Assembly (NCBI RefSeq): GCF_009909145.1
Contig: NZ_JAAAPJ010000007.1
Span: 310,001 to 374,000, forward strand
Direction of reading: 5' to 3'
DNA from: Corallococcus silvisoli
GTDB taxonomy: Bacteria; Myxococcota; Myxococcia; Myxococcales; Myxococcaceae
DNA: 64,000 bases
Part shown: one piece after another, positions 55,324 to 64,000 of the stretch
Layout: every line of letters starts with the position of its first letter
Position numbering within the stretch: the stretch's first letter is position 1
The notes under the pieces: generated by a model
The model's database searches: none
Seen by the model: only the letters and a program-made list of their open reading frames with translations
What the model was told of the DNA's origin: nothing
Program-made: the position numbers and the translations under genes

Positions 55324-56457
55324 GTGCCCCGAGACCGCGAAGCGCCGCCTGACTCCCCGTCCTCTCACGACGCGGCCGAGCGCCTGCGCCGGCTGGAGGC
55401 GGCCATCGAGGAGGGGCGGGCGCGCAAGGACGCGGCCCTGGAGGCGTGGGTGCGCCGGATGGGCCGCCTGCCCACCGACAAGGAGCGGGACCGCTGGGAG
55501 CGGGAGTGGGAGCGCGGCGCGGAGCGGGAGCGCCAGCGCTGGGAGAAGCAGTGGGAGCGCGAGTCCAAGGACGCCCTGCGTCGCGCGGAGCGGCAGGCCA
55601 AGCGCGACGCCTATGTCGCCCAGCAACAGGCGCACCGCGACGCGAAGCGCGCGGAGAAGGCTGCCCGCGAGGAGGCGTCGCGCAACCCGGTGGTGGGCGT
55701 GGGCCTGCTCGTCGTGGCGCTGGCGTGCGTGGCCACGGTGGTGAAGTCGCCGCAGCAGTACTGGTGGCTCCTGTTCGTGGCGCTCGCGTTCTTCAAGCGG
55801 GCGGCGAAACACCTGCGCGCGCACAACAACCCGCTGCTGACGCGCGTGGAGGAGCCGACCGCGCCGGTGCCGCGGCGAGCGGAGGTGCCAGTGGCGCCGG
55901 TGGCGCCGGTGGATCCTCGCCTCACGCGCGTGGACGCCGTCTGCGAGAAGCTGCTGGCGGAGCTGCGCAAGGGGCCGGGGGTGTTGCAGGAGATGGTGCG
56001 CTCGCCGGAGCGCACCGTGCAGGACCTGCGGAAGAGCTGCCATGAGCTGGTGCGCCGCGAGCACGAGCTGCGCACGGTGGCGCCGCCGGAGGACGTGCAG
56101 CGGCTGGCGGAGGAGCGCAAGAAGCTGGAGACGCGCTGGGCCGCCGAAGAGGACGTCGTGGTGCGCGACCGGCTGCGCGCGGCGTTGCAGGTGTTGGACG
56201 AGCAGGTGCGCCAGCGCGCGGAGCTGACGAAGGCGGCGGACCGGCTGGAGGCCGAGTTCATGCGGCTGTCGTACACGCTGGAGAACCTCTACGCGCAGGT
56301 GCTGCGGGTGCGCTCGGCGGACGCGGCGGACGCGGACGTGGCGGGCGCGGGCCTGCGCGACAGCGTGGAGCAGCTGGGCGCGGAGGTGGACGCCGTCACC
56401 ACCGCGCTGGAAGAGGTGCACGGCGCGCCCATGGATGGCCGGGTGCGCACGCGCTGA
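55324..56457 (+). CDS. coiled-coil membrane protein of unknown function, 377 aa
   Basis: I do not recognise a family. The N-terminal 110 residues are highly charged (Arg/Glu/Trp-rich, RWEREWERGAERERQRWEK) and form a long coiled coil. Two hydrophobic segments follow (~118-135 and ~145-160, a helical hairpin), then a Pro/Ala/Val-rich linker and a long C-terminal coiled coil (LRAALQVLDEQVRQRAEL). It could be a scaffold at the membrane. The start is GTG; the upstream interval has no good ATG. It is followed by the convergent aldehyde dehydrogenase gene. Confidence 0.65.
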   Translation: MPRDREAPPDSPSSHDAAERLRRLEAAIEEGRARKDAALEAWVRRMGRLPTDKERDRWEREWERGAERERQRWEKQWERESKDALRRAERQAKRDAYVAQQQAHRDAKRAEKAAREEASRNPVVGVGLLVVALACVATVVKSPQQYWWLLFVALAFFKRAAKHLRAHNNPLLTRVEEPTAPVPRRAEVPVAPVAPVDPRLTRVDAVCEKLLAELRKGPGVLQEMVRSPERTVQDLRKSCHELVRREHELRTVAPPEDVQRLAEERKKLETRWAAEEDVVVRDRLRAALQVLDEQVRQRAELTKAADRLEAEFMRLSYTLENLYAQVLRVRSADAADADVAGAGLRDSVEQLGAEVDAVTTALEEVHGAPMDGRVRTR

Positions 56458-56463
56458 CGGGCG

Positions 56464-57870
56464 TTATTCGCCCGCGTGCTTCGGCGGCGGCGCGCTCCCG
56501 GCCGCGCCGCTGATGCGGACGGTCTTCGCGTTGACGAACTCGCGGATGCCCAGGTCCGCCAGCTCGCGGCCGTGGCCGGAGTGCTTCACGCCGCCGAAGG
56601 GCAGGCGCGCGTCGGAGGCGACGAGCGCGTTGACGAACACCATGCCGGCCTCGATGCCGTCGATGAACCGGCGCTGCTCGTTCGCGTCCTGGGTCCAGAC
56701 GCTGGCGCCCAGGCCGAAGGGGGTCGCGTTGGCCAGCTCCACGGCGTGCTCCAGGTCGCGGGCGCGCAGGAGCGTGGCCACCGGGCCGAACAGCTCGTCA
56801 TGGAAGGCGGGGGCCTTGGGGGGCGGGTCGGCCAGCACGGTGGGGGGATAGAAGTTGCCGGGGCCGCTCAGGGGCTCGCCGCCCAGGAGCAGCCGGGCGC
56901 CGGCCTTCACGCTGTCGCGCACCTGGGCGTGCAGGCCTTGCAGGATGCCGGGGGTGGCGAGCGGCCCCACGTCCGTCTTGGGGTCCATGGGGTCGCCGAC
57001 CACCATGGTCTTCATGCGCTCCACGAAGCGGCGTTCGAACTGCTGGGCGATGGGCTCCGCGACGATGAAGCGCTTGGCGGCGATGCAGGACTGGCCGTTG
57101 TTGATGAGGCGCGCGGACACGGCGGTCTGGACGGCCTTGTCCAGGTCCGCGCTGGGCATGACGATGAACGGGTCGCTGCCGCCCAGCTCCAGCACGACCT
57201 TCTTGATGGCGCGGCCCGCGGCGGCGCCCACGGCGCGGCCCGCGCCCTCGCTGCCGGTGAGGGTGACGGCCTTCACGCGCGGATCCTCGATGACGCGGTT
57301 CACGTCCGAGGTCTCGATGAACAGGGATTGGAAGGCGCCTTCGGGGAAGCCGGCGGTGCGGAAGAGCTCCTCCAGGGCGATGGCGCACTGGGGCACGTTG
57401 CTGGCGTGCTTGAGCAGGCCGACGTTGCCGGCCATGAGGGCGGGGGCGGCGAAGCGCACGACCTGCCAGAAGGGGAAGTTCCACGGCATGATGGCGAGCA
57501 CGGGCCCCAGGGGCTGGTAGCGCACGAAGGCGGTGTCGCCATCCACGTCGATGGGGGTGTCGCGCAGCAGCTTCTCCGCGCGGGTGACGTAGTAGCGGCA
57601 CGCGGTGGCGCTCTTGATGGACTCGGCCTTGGCGGCTTCGAGGGGCTTGCCCATCTCCTCCGTCATCATGCGGCCGAAGCGGTCGGCCTCGACTTCGAGG
57701 ATTTCGGCGGCGCGGCGCATCCAGCGGGCGCGGTCGGCGAAGGACGTCTCGCGGTAGGCGCGGAACGTGTCCGCGGCCCGTTGCAGCTTGCGCTCCAGTT
57801 GCTCGGCGGAGAGCGCATCGAACGTGCGCAGCGTCTTGCCCGTGGTGGGGCTGATGGTGGCGATGGCCAT
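56464..57870 (-). CDS. NAD(P)-dependent aldehyde dehydrogenase (succinate-semialdehyde type), 468 aa
   Basis: ALDH superfamily: NAD-binding residues (IMPWNFPFWQV), catalytic base Glu228 in VVLELGGSDPF and nucleophile Cys262 in NNGQSCIAAKR. The short length and lack of an N-terminal extension fit the succinate-semialdehyde dehydrogenase (GabD/Sad) group, but the substrate is not certain. It oxidises aldehydes to acids in the cytoplasm. The ATG at 57870 is chosen as start because upstream frames add non-homologous residues. It is transcribed toward the coiled-coil gene and away from the toxin array. Confidence 0.9.
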   Translation of the reverse strand: MAIATISPTTGKTLRTFDALSAEQLERKLQRAADTFRAYRETSFADRARWMRRAAEILEVEADRFGRMMTEEMGKPLEAAKAESIKSATACRYYVTRAEKLLRDTPIDVDGDTAFVRYQPLGPVLAIMPWNFPFWQVVRFAAPALMAGNVGLLKHASNVPQCAIALEELFRTAGFPEGAFQSLFIETSDVNRVIEDPRVKAVTLTGSEGAGRAVGAAAGRAIKKVVLELGGSDPFIVMPSADLDKAVQTAVSARLINNGQSCIAAKRFIVAEPIAQQFERRFVERMKTMVVGDPMDPKTDVGPLATPGILQGLHAQVRDSVKAGARLLLGGEPLSGPGNFYPPTVLADPPPKAPAFHDELFGPVATLLRARDLEHAVELANATPFGLGASVWTQDANEQRRFIDGIEAGMVFVNALVASDARLPFGGVKHSGHGRELADLGIREFVNAKTVRISGAAGSAPPPKHAGE

Positions 57871-57976
57871 GTGCGGGTGCCTCCCGGGTGCGAGGCCCCG
57901 GTGATAGCAGCCCGCACGGCGCGGACAATGCCCACCGCACCCGAGCGTCCAGGGGCGTACGGCGGGCGCCACGGGC

Positions 57977-58453
57977 TCAGGACTTCAGGACGATGGGCGA
58001 CAGCGCATCCGACTGGAGCGCCAGCATGAAGGCGCCGAAGTCCTCCGCGAGGAGGTGGAGGCTGTTCGTGCCTGTCCGGGCATGCGCATCCCAGTAGAAC
58101 ACCCGCCCTGCTTCAGCACCGGCCACCGACAGGCAGAGCTTGTCGGCGCCTTCCGTTGTTGCGATGGGGAGCAGCCCGGGCGGAAGGCGGTCTTGGAAGA
58201 CCTGGAGGTTCCAATCGAGGTTGCTGGACTCGACGGGGTCGTTCAGTCCGAAGAAGAAGTGGATCCGGCCGACCGGGTTGCCGGGCAGTCCCCGGAGCTT
58301 GAAGAGATCGCGCTCGGGCCGGCCGCCGTTGGTCGCCAGCAGGAACTCCCGATGGGGAAGCGGGAGCGCGAGTTTGTAGCGCTGCTCGAACGCATCGACG
58401 TCGCGCGCATCCAGCGGGGGCCCGCCCTCGGTTGTCCACACGGGCTGAGCCAT
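57977..58453 (-). CDS. SMI1/KNR4 family immunity protein, 158 aa
   Basis: A SMI1/KNR4 fold: the early helix-strand segment LPLPHREFLLATNGGRPE, then HFFFGLND and a later strand FYWDAH. In bacteria these proteins are immunity proteins for polymorphic toxins, mostly nucleases. It lies directly behind a WHH-type nuclease module whose frame overlaps its start. The ATG is the first in the frame. Base composition is less GC-rich than the aldehyde dehydrogenase gene 106 bases away. Function is inferred from family and context. Confidence 0.8.
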   Translation of the reverse strand: MAQPVWTTEGGPPLDARDVDAFEQRYKLALPLPHREFLLATNGGRPERDLFKLRGLPGNPVGRIHFFFGLNDPVESSNLDWNLQVFQDRLPPGLLPIATTEGADKLCLSVAGAEAGRVFYWDAHARTGTNSLHLLAEDFGAFMLALQSDALSPIVLKS

Positions 58454-58941
58454 GAGAGACCTCCCGAGAAACCACCAGTGTGTCCCGTCCGGGCATGAAT
58501 ATCCGTGGGAACCAGTTGGAGCGTCGTCCGGTCCTGATGGTGATGCCAGGTCATTCTCTTGGGCGTCTCTCTCAAGCCTGCGGCCTTGTTCGCGGCGGCG
58601 AACTCCCCGGCACGGGAACCAGGATCGGGAATCTTCACTTCGGCCTTCACGACTCCGGCGGCCCTGAAGTCCGGATATCCCTCCGCGTCGAATGGAGCCC
58701 CCGTCGCAGGGTGCTGCTTGCCCGCCAGATGCACGTTCCGGATGGGGGCGTCCGTGGAGTACCCATTCGTGGGAACCCTTGAACCAGGCTTCGTCGCAGG
58801 AGGCCGTCGTCGCTCGCGATGCGCCTCCGCCAGGAGCGCCTGGGCTTTCGTCCCGTTGCCCCGGGCCTCATGGAGGGCAAGGACTCCCGCTTCGCCCCAC
58901 TCCGCGGCGAGGTATGCGCTCTCCCGGCGGGAAGAGCATGG
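58243..58941 (-). pseudogene. orphan WHH-type nuclease toxin module without a start codon
   Basis: Read on the minus strand in the Imm10 frame just after that gene's stop, a protein-like sequence runs through a linker (SAYLAAEWGEAG) and then GKQHPATGAPFD, VKAEVKIPDPGSR, MTWHHHQD and LVPTDIHARTGHTGG. The WHHH and the H-x4-HTGG pattern mark a WHH/LHH nuclease of the HNH/EndoVII superfamily. For the first 66 codons after the stop there is no ATG, GTG or TTG in this frame. The first in-frame start (GTG 58734) would begin inside the linker. The real frame also has no stop before the SMI1 start and runs on to 58243. I read it as a displaced C-terminal toxin cassette, expressed only after recombination with a larger toxin gene, or a decayed copy. 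Confidence 0.7.
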
Positions 58942-59301
58942 TCAAGTCCCTAGCAGCCGCTGAAGGACCTCTCGGAGCGTAGGCAGGTACTGCCCTGAAA
59001 CCTCCACATGGAATCCACCGTCGACGCCAAGCGCATTCGATGCCTGTTCGTCGAGTTGGACTTCGATTGAGTTTTCACCGACCCTCCACTTTGTTACGCC
59101 ACCATAGTGACAAGCCCCGCTCTCCGTACACAGGCAGTAGGTATCCATTCCGTTTGCTCGATCTTGCTCGTCGAACGAGAGGGCTTTCTGGATCTCAAGG
59201 CGCATGCCAGTCCCGTCGTGCCGCTCCGCAAGAACAACTGCATATGTGTTGATATCCTGCATCTCATCGGCACTGACTGCATCTGCATGGAATCTCCGCA
59301 T
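58942..59301 (-). CDS. Imm10-like immunity protein, 119 aa
   Basis: Small soluble protein with the Imm10 pattern: an N-terminal strand, MDTYCLCTESGACHYGGV in the middle and a C-terminal helix YLPTLREVLQRLLG. Imm10 members neutralise nucleic-acid deaminase or nuclease toxins. The ATG follows the stop of the HINT toxin gene by one base (TGA-C-ATG), so the two are translationally coupled as a toxin-immunity pair. Less GC-rich than most genes of the window. The assignment is from pattern memory. Confidence 0.7.
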   Translation of the reverse strand: MRRFHADAVSADEMQDINTYAVVLAERHDGTGMRLEIQKALSFDEQDRANGMDTYCLCTESGACHYGGVTKWRVGENSIEVQLDEQASNALGVDGGFHVEVSGQYLPTLREVLQRLLGT

Positions 59302-59302
59302 G

Positions 59303-60139
59303 TCATCTTCCTCCTGTGGTCCAGATTTTCTGTTCCCAGAGGGAACGGCTCGTCGCTCCAGACTCCGATGTCGCCTTGTTTATCGCCCCCTTGCAAGACA
59401 GATAAGATGGATGTGAGTCATCAATAATTATCGCATCATCCGACTGGAGCGGAATGCCGCGTGCCGCACGAGCCTCCGTATGTGTAGCCACGGCAGATAA
59501 AGAAAATCCGAGCGCAGATCCTTCTGCGGTCATTCCTCCGCTGGTCAGGGTATCTGCATGCGCAACGTGTCCATCTCGATACACCGTCACGTTGGCGACG
59601 TGAGGACCACGGCCCGAGCGAAACCCGATGCGCGACTGGTTGTGAACCCACGCAGCCACCTGCCCAATGAAGTAGGTATGGGCTTGCTCCACCTCGAAGT
59701 TGAAGACCGTCGTCAGGTCAGAAGCCGTGCCGATAGACACCACCCGCGCCGACGCTCCCGAGGCAGTGTAGACCCTGTCGCCGGACTTGAGTTGCTGGGC
59801 CTCCGTCCAGCCTTGGCCCTCGACGCCGAATGGGTGCTCCGCCGTTACGCCAACTTCCTCACGAACTCTGTCTTTCCCCTCCAGTACAGCGGGTCGCGCT
59901 GCCCGGGCCATGCGCTGCCTGAATCCGTTTCGAACGGCGCGGAGGCGCAGGTCAGGGGCAGCGTGAGAATGCATGCCAGCGACCACGCCTCGTGTCGCTG
60001 GGGAGTCCACGGTCCCTTCGCCAACATGGGTGCTCCTGGAGATGCCTCGGGAAAGCCAGCCGCGTGCATCGTGCGCAGGCCATGCCTTCGGGCGCGCCGT
60101 GACCGAACGATGACCGAACCACCGGGTGCCCACGGCCAA
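59303..60139 (-). CDS. truncated polymorphic toxin: HINT remnant plus deaminase-like domain
   Basis: From about residue 95 the sequence has the C-terminal half of a HINT (intein-like) pretoxin domain: VTAEHPFGVEGQGW, LKSGDRVYT, then a block ending QAHTYFIGQVAAWVHNQ. The N-terminal half, with its CF-x-GT start, is absent. The remaining ~110 residues look like a nucleic-acid deaminase toxin: HTEARA with the H-x-E pair, and CKGAINKA where CxGC is expected. Only one zinc Cys is left, so activity is doubtful. The first ~90 residues have no toxin-like features and may not be translated. It is coupled to the Imm10 gene and lies divergently beside the exbD operon. Confidence 0.65.
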   Translation of the reverse strand: MAVGTRWFGHRSVTARPKAWPAHDARGWLSRGISRSTHVGEGTVDSPATRGVVAGMHSHAAPDLRLRAVRNGFRQRMARAARPAVLEGKDRVREEVGVTAEHPFGVEGQGWTEAQQLKSGDRVYTASGASARVVSIGTASDLTTVFNFEVEQAHTYFIGQVAAWVHNQSRIGFRSGRGPHVANVTVYRDGHVAHADTLTSGGMTAEGSALGFSLSAVATHTEARAARGIPLQSDDAIIIDDSHPSYLSCKGAINKATSESGATSRSLWEQKIWTTGGR

Positions 60140-60198
60140 TGTCCTCCCGGGCCCGTGGTCCCATGGTGTCCAACTCGCGGACGCAAGGGAGGCATTGC

Positions 60199-60615
60199 AT
60201 GGGCATGGCCGTGGGAGGCCGGGGCGGAGTGAAGGCGGACATCAACGTCACGCCCCTGGTGGACGTGGTGCTGGTGCTGCTCATCATCTTCATGGTCGTG
60301 ACACCGCTGTCCCAGCAGGGCCAGGACGTCGCGCTGCCCGCCGCCGCGCAGGGTGAACACCACGACACCCCTCCTGAGCCGCTCGTCTTCTCCGTCACCG
60401 CGGACAAGGCGCTGTACGTCGGGAAGGACGCCATCCCGGACGCCGCGCGCTTCCAGGCCCGCGTGCGGGAGGAGCTGCGCACGCAGCCCGAACGCCGGCT
60501 CCTCCTCAAGGCGGATGAAACCCTGACGTGCGGTGACGTGCTCGGCGTCCTTCAACAGTCACGGGATGCGGGAGCGCGGAAGGTGTCCCTGGGCGTCGCG
60601 GTGAAGAAGAACTGA
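60199..60615 (+). CDS. exbD: ExbD/TolR biopolymer transport protein, 138 aa
   Basis: One N-terminal membrane helix preceded by INVTPLVDVVLVLLIIFMV with the critical aspartate Asp22, followed by a periplasmic domain. ExbD/TolR proteins form the proton-driven stator with an ExbB/TolQ-type partner, powering TonB- or Tol-dependent functions. The ATG at 60199 has GGGAGG 6 bases upstream. A second exbD gene follows after 11 bases. No ExbB/TolQ/TonB gene is nearby in the window. The DNA of the membrane segment is identical to that of the second copy for 64 bases. Confidence 0.9.
   Translation: MGMAVGGRGGVKADINVTPLVDVVLVLLIIFMVVTPLSQQGQDVALPAAAQGEHHDTPPEPLVFSVTADKALYVGKDAIPDAARFQARVREELRTQPERRLLLKADETLTCGDVLGVLQQSRDAGARKVSLGVAVKKN
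60236..60299 (+). repeat. 64-base block, copy 1 (identical to 60682-60745)
   Basis: The segment encoding the ExbD membrane helix is base-for-base identical to 60682-60745, including synonymous positions, while the flanking parts differ. Copies lie 446 bases apart in direct orientation. Confidence 0.9.
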
Positions 60616-60626
60616 GGAACACGTCC

Positions 60627-61067
60627 ATGCACAGACTCTCCAGACGACCGGTCGTCGTGAAGCCCCAGTCCGGACTCCAGTCGGACATCAACGTCACGCC
60701 CCTGGTGGACGTGGTGCTGGTGCTGCTCATCATCTTCATGGTCGTCACGCCGCTGATGCGCCGGGAACTCCCGCTCCAGCTCCCCACCCAGGACACCGCC
60801 CCCGCGGACGCTCCGACGTCAGCGGAGCCCGCCCCCGGCCTCGTGCGCCTCACCGCGGAAGGAACGCTGCTCCTGGAGGGCGAGCCCGTGAGCGAAGCCG
60901 ACTACGTGCCTCGGCTGCGCCGCTTCCTGGAGGCCCGCCCGCGCGGCCAGCGCGGCCTGTTCTTCCAGCCTGACGCCCGCGCCCCCTACGCGCGGCTGGT
61001 GGTGGCGCTCGACGGCGCGAAGTCCGCCGGCGCCGAGGCGCTGGGGCTCGCCGTGGACTCCCCCTGA
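60627..61067 (+). CDS. exbD: second ExbD/TolR protein, 146 aa
   Basis: The same membrane segment as the preceding gene (INVTPLVDVVLVLLIIFMV, Asp28) after a different basic N-terminus, then a periplasmic domain that shares only family-level similarity with copy 1 (PAPGLVRLTAEGTLLLEG). It is the second of a tandem exbD pair, as in myxobacterial Tol/Exb operons in which two ExbD proteins may form a hetero-oligomer. It starts 11 bases after the first exbD stop. A PAP2 phosphatase gene follows after 26 bases. Confidence 0.9.
   Translation: MHRLSRRPVVVKPQSGLQSDINVTPLVDVVLVLLIIFMVVTPLMRRELPLQLPTQDTAPADAPTSAEPAPGLVRLTAEGTLLLEGEPVSEADYVPRLRRFLEARPRGQRGLFFQPDARAPYARLVVALDGAKSAGAEALGLAVDSP
60682..60745 (+). 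repeat. 64-base block, copy 2 (identical to 60236-60299)
   Basis: Second copy of the identical ExbD helix block. Both copies end sharply, with a g/t difference before and a g/c difference after the block. Confidence 0.9.
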
Positions 61068-61093
61068 GCCGCGTGTTCGACACTCCCGCGTGA

Positions 61094-61864
61094 ATGCCGG
61101 TGGCCCGCACGCGCGCCGCGTCCTATGTCACCGCCATGGCGCGCAGGCCGTGGCGGTGGCTGTCGGGTTGGGACGTGATGGTGACGCGGCCGCTCGCGCT
61201 GCTGTTGCTCGTGATGGCGTGCGTCCTGGGCTTCGTCGCCCTGTCCGACGAAGTGACCGAGGGCGAGACCCAGGACCTCGACGAGCGCATCGTGCGCGCC
61301 CTGCGCCGCCCGGAGGACCCCGCGCTTCCCCGGGGCCCCTGGTGGCTCGCGGAGACCGCGCGCGACGTGACGTCGCTGGGCGGCGCGCCCGTGCTGTCGC
61401 TCATCACCGTGGCCGTGTGCGGCTTCCTGCTGGTGGCCCGCCGCTACCGCACGTGCCTGTTCGTCTTCACCGCGACCGTGACGGGGTGGCTGCTCAACGG
61501 CCTGCTCAAGAACGTCTTCAACCGCCCGCGCCCCTCCGTGGTGCCCCACCTCACCGAGACCCTGTCCACCAGCTTCCCCAGCGGCCACGCGATGCTGTCC
61601 GCCATCACCTACCTCACGCTGGGCTCGCTGCTGGCCCAGTTCGCTGAACAGCGGCGCGTGAAGGTCTACCTGCTCACCGTGGCCCTGCTCCTGTCCATCC
61701 TCGTGGGCTGCACCCGCGTCTACCTGGGCGTGCACTACCCCACGGACGTGCTGGGCGGCTGGGTGGCCGGCCTCGCCTGGGCCCTGTTCACCACCGTCGC
61801 CGCCCGGGGCCTGCGCCGCCGCAGCCCCGCGCTGCGCGAGGAGGCCCATCGCCCCGTGGAATGA
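61094..61864 (+). CDS. PAP2 family membrane phosphatase, 256 aa
   Basis: A six-helix membrane protein with the three phosphatase motifs of the PAP2 superfamily: KNVFNRPRP (K-x6-RP), SFPSGHAM (PSGH) and TRVYLGVHYPTDVLGG (SR-x5-H). The enzyme removes phosphate from lipids such as undecaprenyl pyrophosphate or phosphatidic acid outside the inner membrane. The start is ATG 61094 or 61136; neither has a good ribosome-binding site, and the second would give the more typical N-terminus. It follows the exbD pair by 26 bases. Confidence 0.9.
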   Translation: MPVARTRAASYVTAMARRPWRWLSGWDVMVTRPLALLLLVMACVLGFVALSDEVTEGETQDLDERIVRALRRPEDPALPRGPWWLAETARDVTSLGGAPVLSLITVAVCGFLLVARRYRTCLFVFTATVTGWLLNGLLKNVFNRPRPSVVPHLTETLSTSFPSGHAMLSAITYLTLGSLLAQFAEQRRVKVYLLTVALLLSILVGCTRVYLGVHYPTDVLGGWVAGLAWALFTTVAARGLRRRSPALREEAHRPVE

Positions 61865-61964
61865 GGCTTGCGCCCACGGCCCCCTCGCAGGATGAAGGGC
61901 CCGTGCCTCCCGTGTCCCCGTCTCCCGTGAACGCCCGCCCTCCTTCCCCGTCCCCGAGGCGCGC

Positions 61965-63725
<1,761 letters not shown>

Positions 63726-63752
63726 ACCCGGCGCCGTGGTAGTCAGGACGGC

Positions 63753-64000
63753 GTGGACCTGGAAGCGCGACGCCGTGAACAACACAAGCTGCGGCTGTCG
63801 TGGATGCCGTGGCTCTACTTCAGCCTCAAGCCGCGTCACCGCGAGTGGGCGGAGGCCTGGCAGCGCGAGGTGCAGGACCGCCTGCGCGCGCTGGAGACCG
63901 TCGACATCGCGGAGGGATGTTTCATCGCCCCGGAGGCGCGCATCTTCGCGGAGCCCGGCCGCACCGTGCGCATCGGGCCCGGGTGCAGCATTGGCGCGGA
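63753..64000 (+). CDS. hexapeptide-repeat acyltransferase, N-terminal part (runs off the window)
   Basis: A GTG-started ORF open to the right edge (82 codons visible). After a helical start (WMPWLYFSLKPRHREWAEAWQ) it reads APEARIFAEPGRTVRIGPGCSIGA, the start of a left-handed beta-helix of the LbetaH acyltransferase family (maltose/galactoside O-acetyltransferase type). It starts 27 bases after the deacetylase stop, in an operon-like spacing. The substrate cannot be seen. Confidence 0.7.
   Translation, partial: MDLEARRREQHKLRLSWMPWLYFSLKPRHREWAEAWQREVQDRLRALETVDIAEGCFIAPEARIFAEPGRTVRIGPGCSIGA

Overview
The window is high-GC DNA from what looks like a fruiting, predatory myxobacterium of the Myxococcaceae (Corallococcus/Myxococcus type; inferred from gene content, not proven). 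Pointers are a Ser/Thr kinase with a C-terminal PEGA domain, a DUF2378 protein (a Myxococcus-type paralogous family), an M57-type metalloprotease, many lipoproteins, polymorphic-toxin modules and GC-rich third codon positions. Coding density is high on both strands. No rRNA, tRNA, CRISPR array or complete insertion sequence was seen.

Layout. 1-1331: a cut-off metalloprotease-like gene, a small lipoprotein and a gene-poor, less GC-rich stretch with two inverted repeats. 1332-6230: one ORF joining topoisomerase III to RecQ helicase. 6765-12306: MBL-fold hydrolase, secreted M57-like protease, DUF5335 protein, ClpX-like ATPase, and a two-gene lipoprotein operon with a JAMM-like motif. 12606-18162: TreZ, a discoidin-domain secreted protein, an M20 peptidase and a VOC protein. 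18255-21715 (minus): Ser/Thr kinase and a YadG/YadH-type ABC exporter. 21901-26348: EttA, a MocR-type regulator and an ATP-grasp protein. 26352-27714 (minus): DUF2378 protein and an esterase. 27891-32386: a three-gene operon of a helix-hairpin-helix beta-barrel candidate, a triple lamin-tail lipoprotein and a staphylococcal-nuclease lipoprotein. 33548-38346: PAS histidine kinase, a membrane-anchored protein, TerC and an ArsC-like protein.

38630-48900 is the most striking locus: five tightly packed genes matching the enterobacterial yfaP/yfaT/yfaA/yfaS/yfaQ set (DUF2135, DUF1175, DUF2138, alpha-2-macroglobulin, DUF2300). Here the macroglobulin carries a CLEQ thioester motif. Its neighbours carry peptidoglycan-enzyme signatures: an NlpC/P60-like Cys/His pair in DUF1175, and a zincin motif, an SxxK/SxN/KTG set and a SpoIID-like motif in the DUF2300 protein. 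I read it as a periplasmic protease-trapping system physically tied to wall metabolism.

49044-57870 holds a hypothetical gene behind a palindrome-marked promoter, a DUF4142 protein, a lipoprotein, a two-gene osmoprotectant ABC transporter with a fused binding-protein/permease, a heme A synthase (COX15/CtaA), a coiled-coil membrane protein and an aldehyde dehydrogenase. 57977-60139 (minus) is a less GC-rich, partly decayed toxin-immunity array: truncated HINT-deaminase-like toxin, Imm10-like immunity, a start-less WHH-type nuclease module and SMI1/KNR4 immunity. 60199-64000 has two tandem exbD genes sharing an identical 64-base block, a PAP2 phosphatase, a histone-deacetylase-like protein with a long C-terminal extension, and the start of a hexapeptide acyltransferase.
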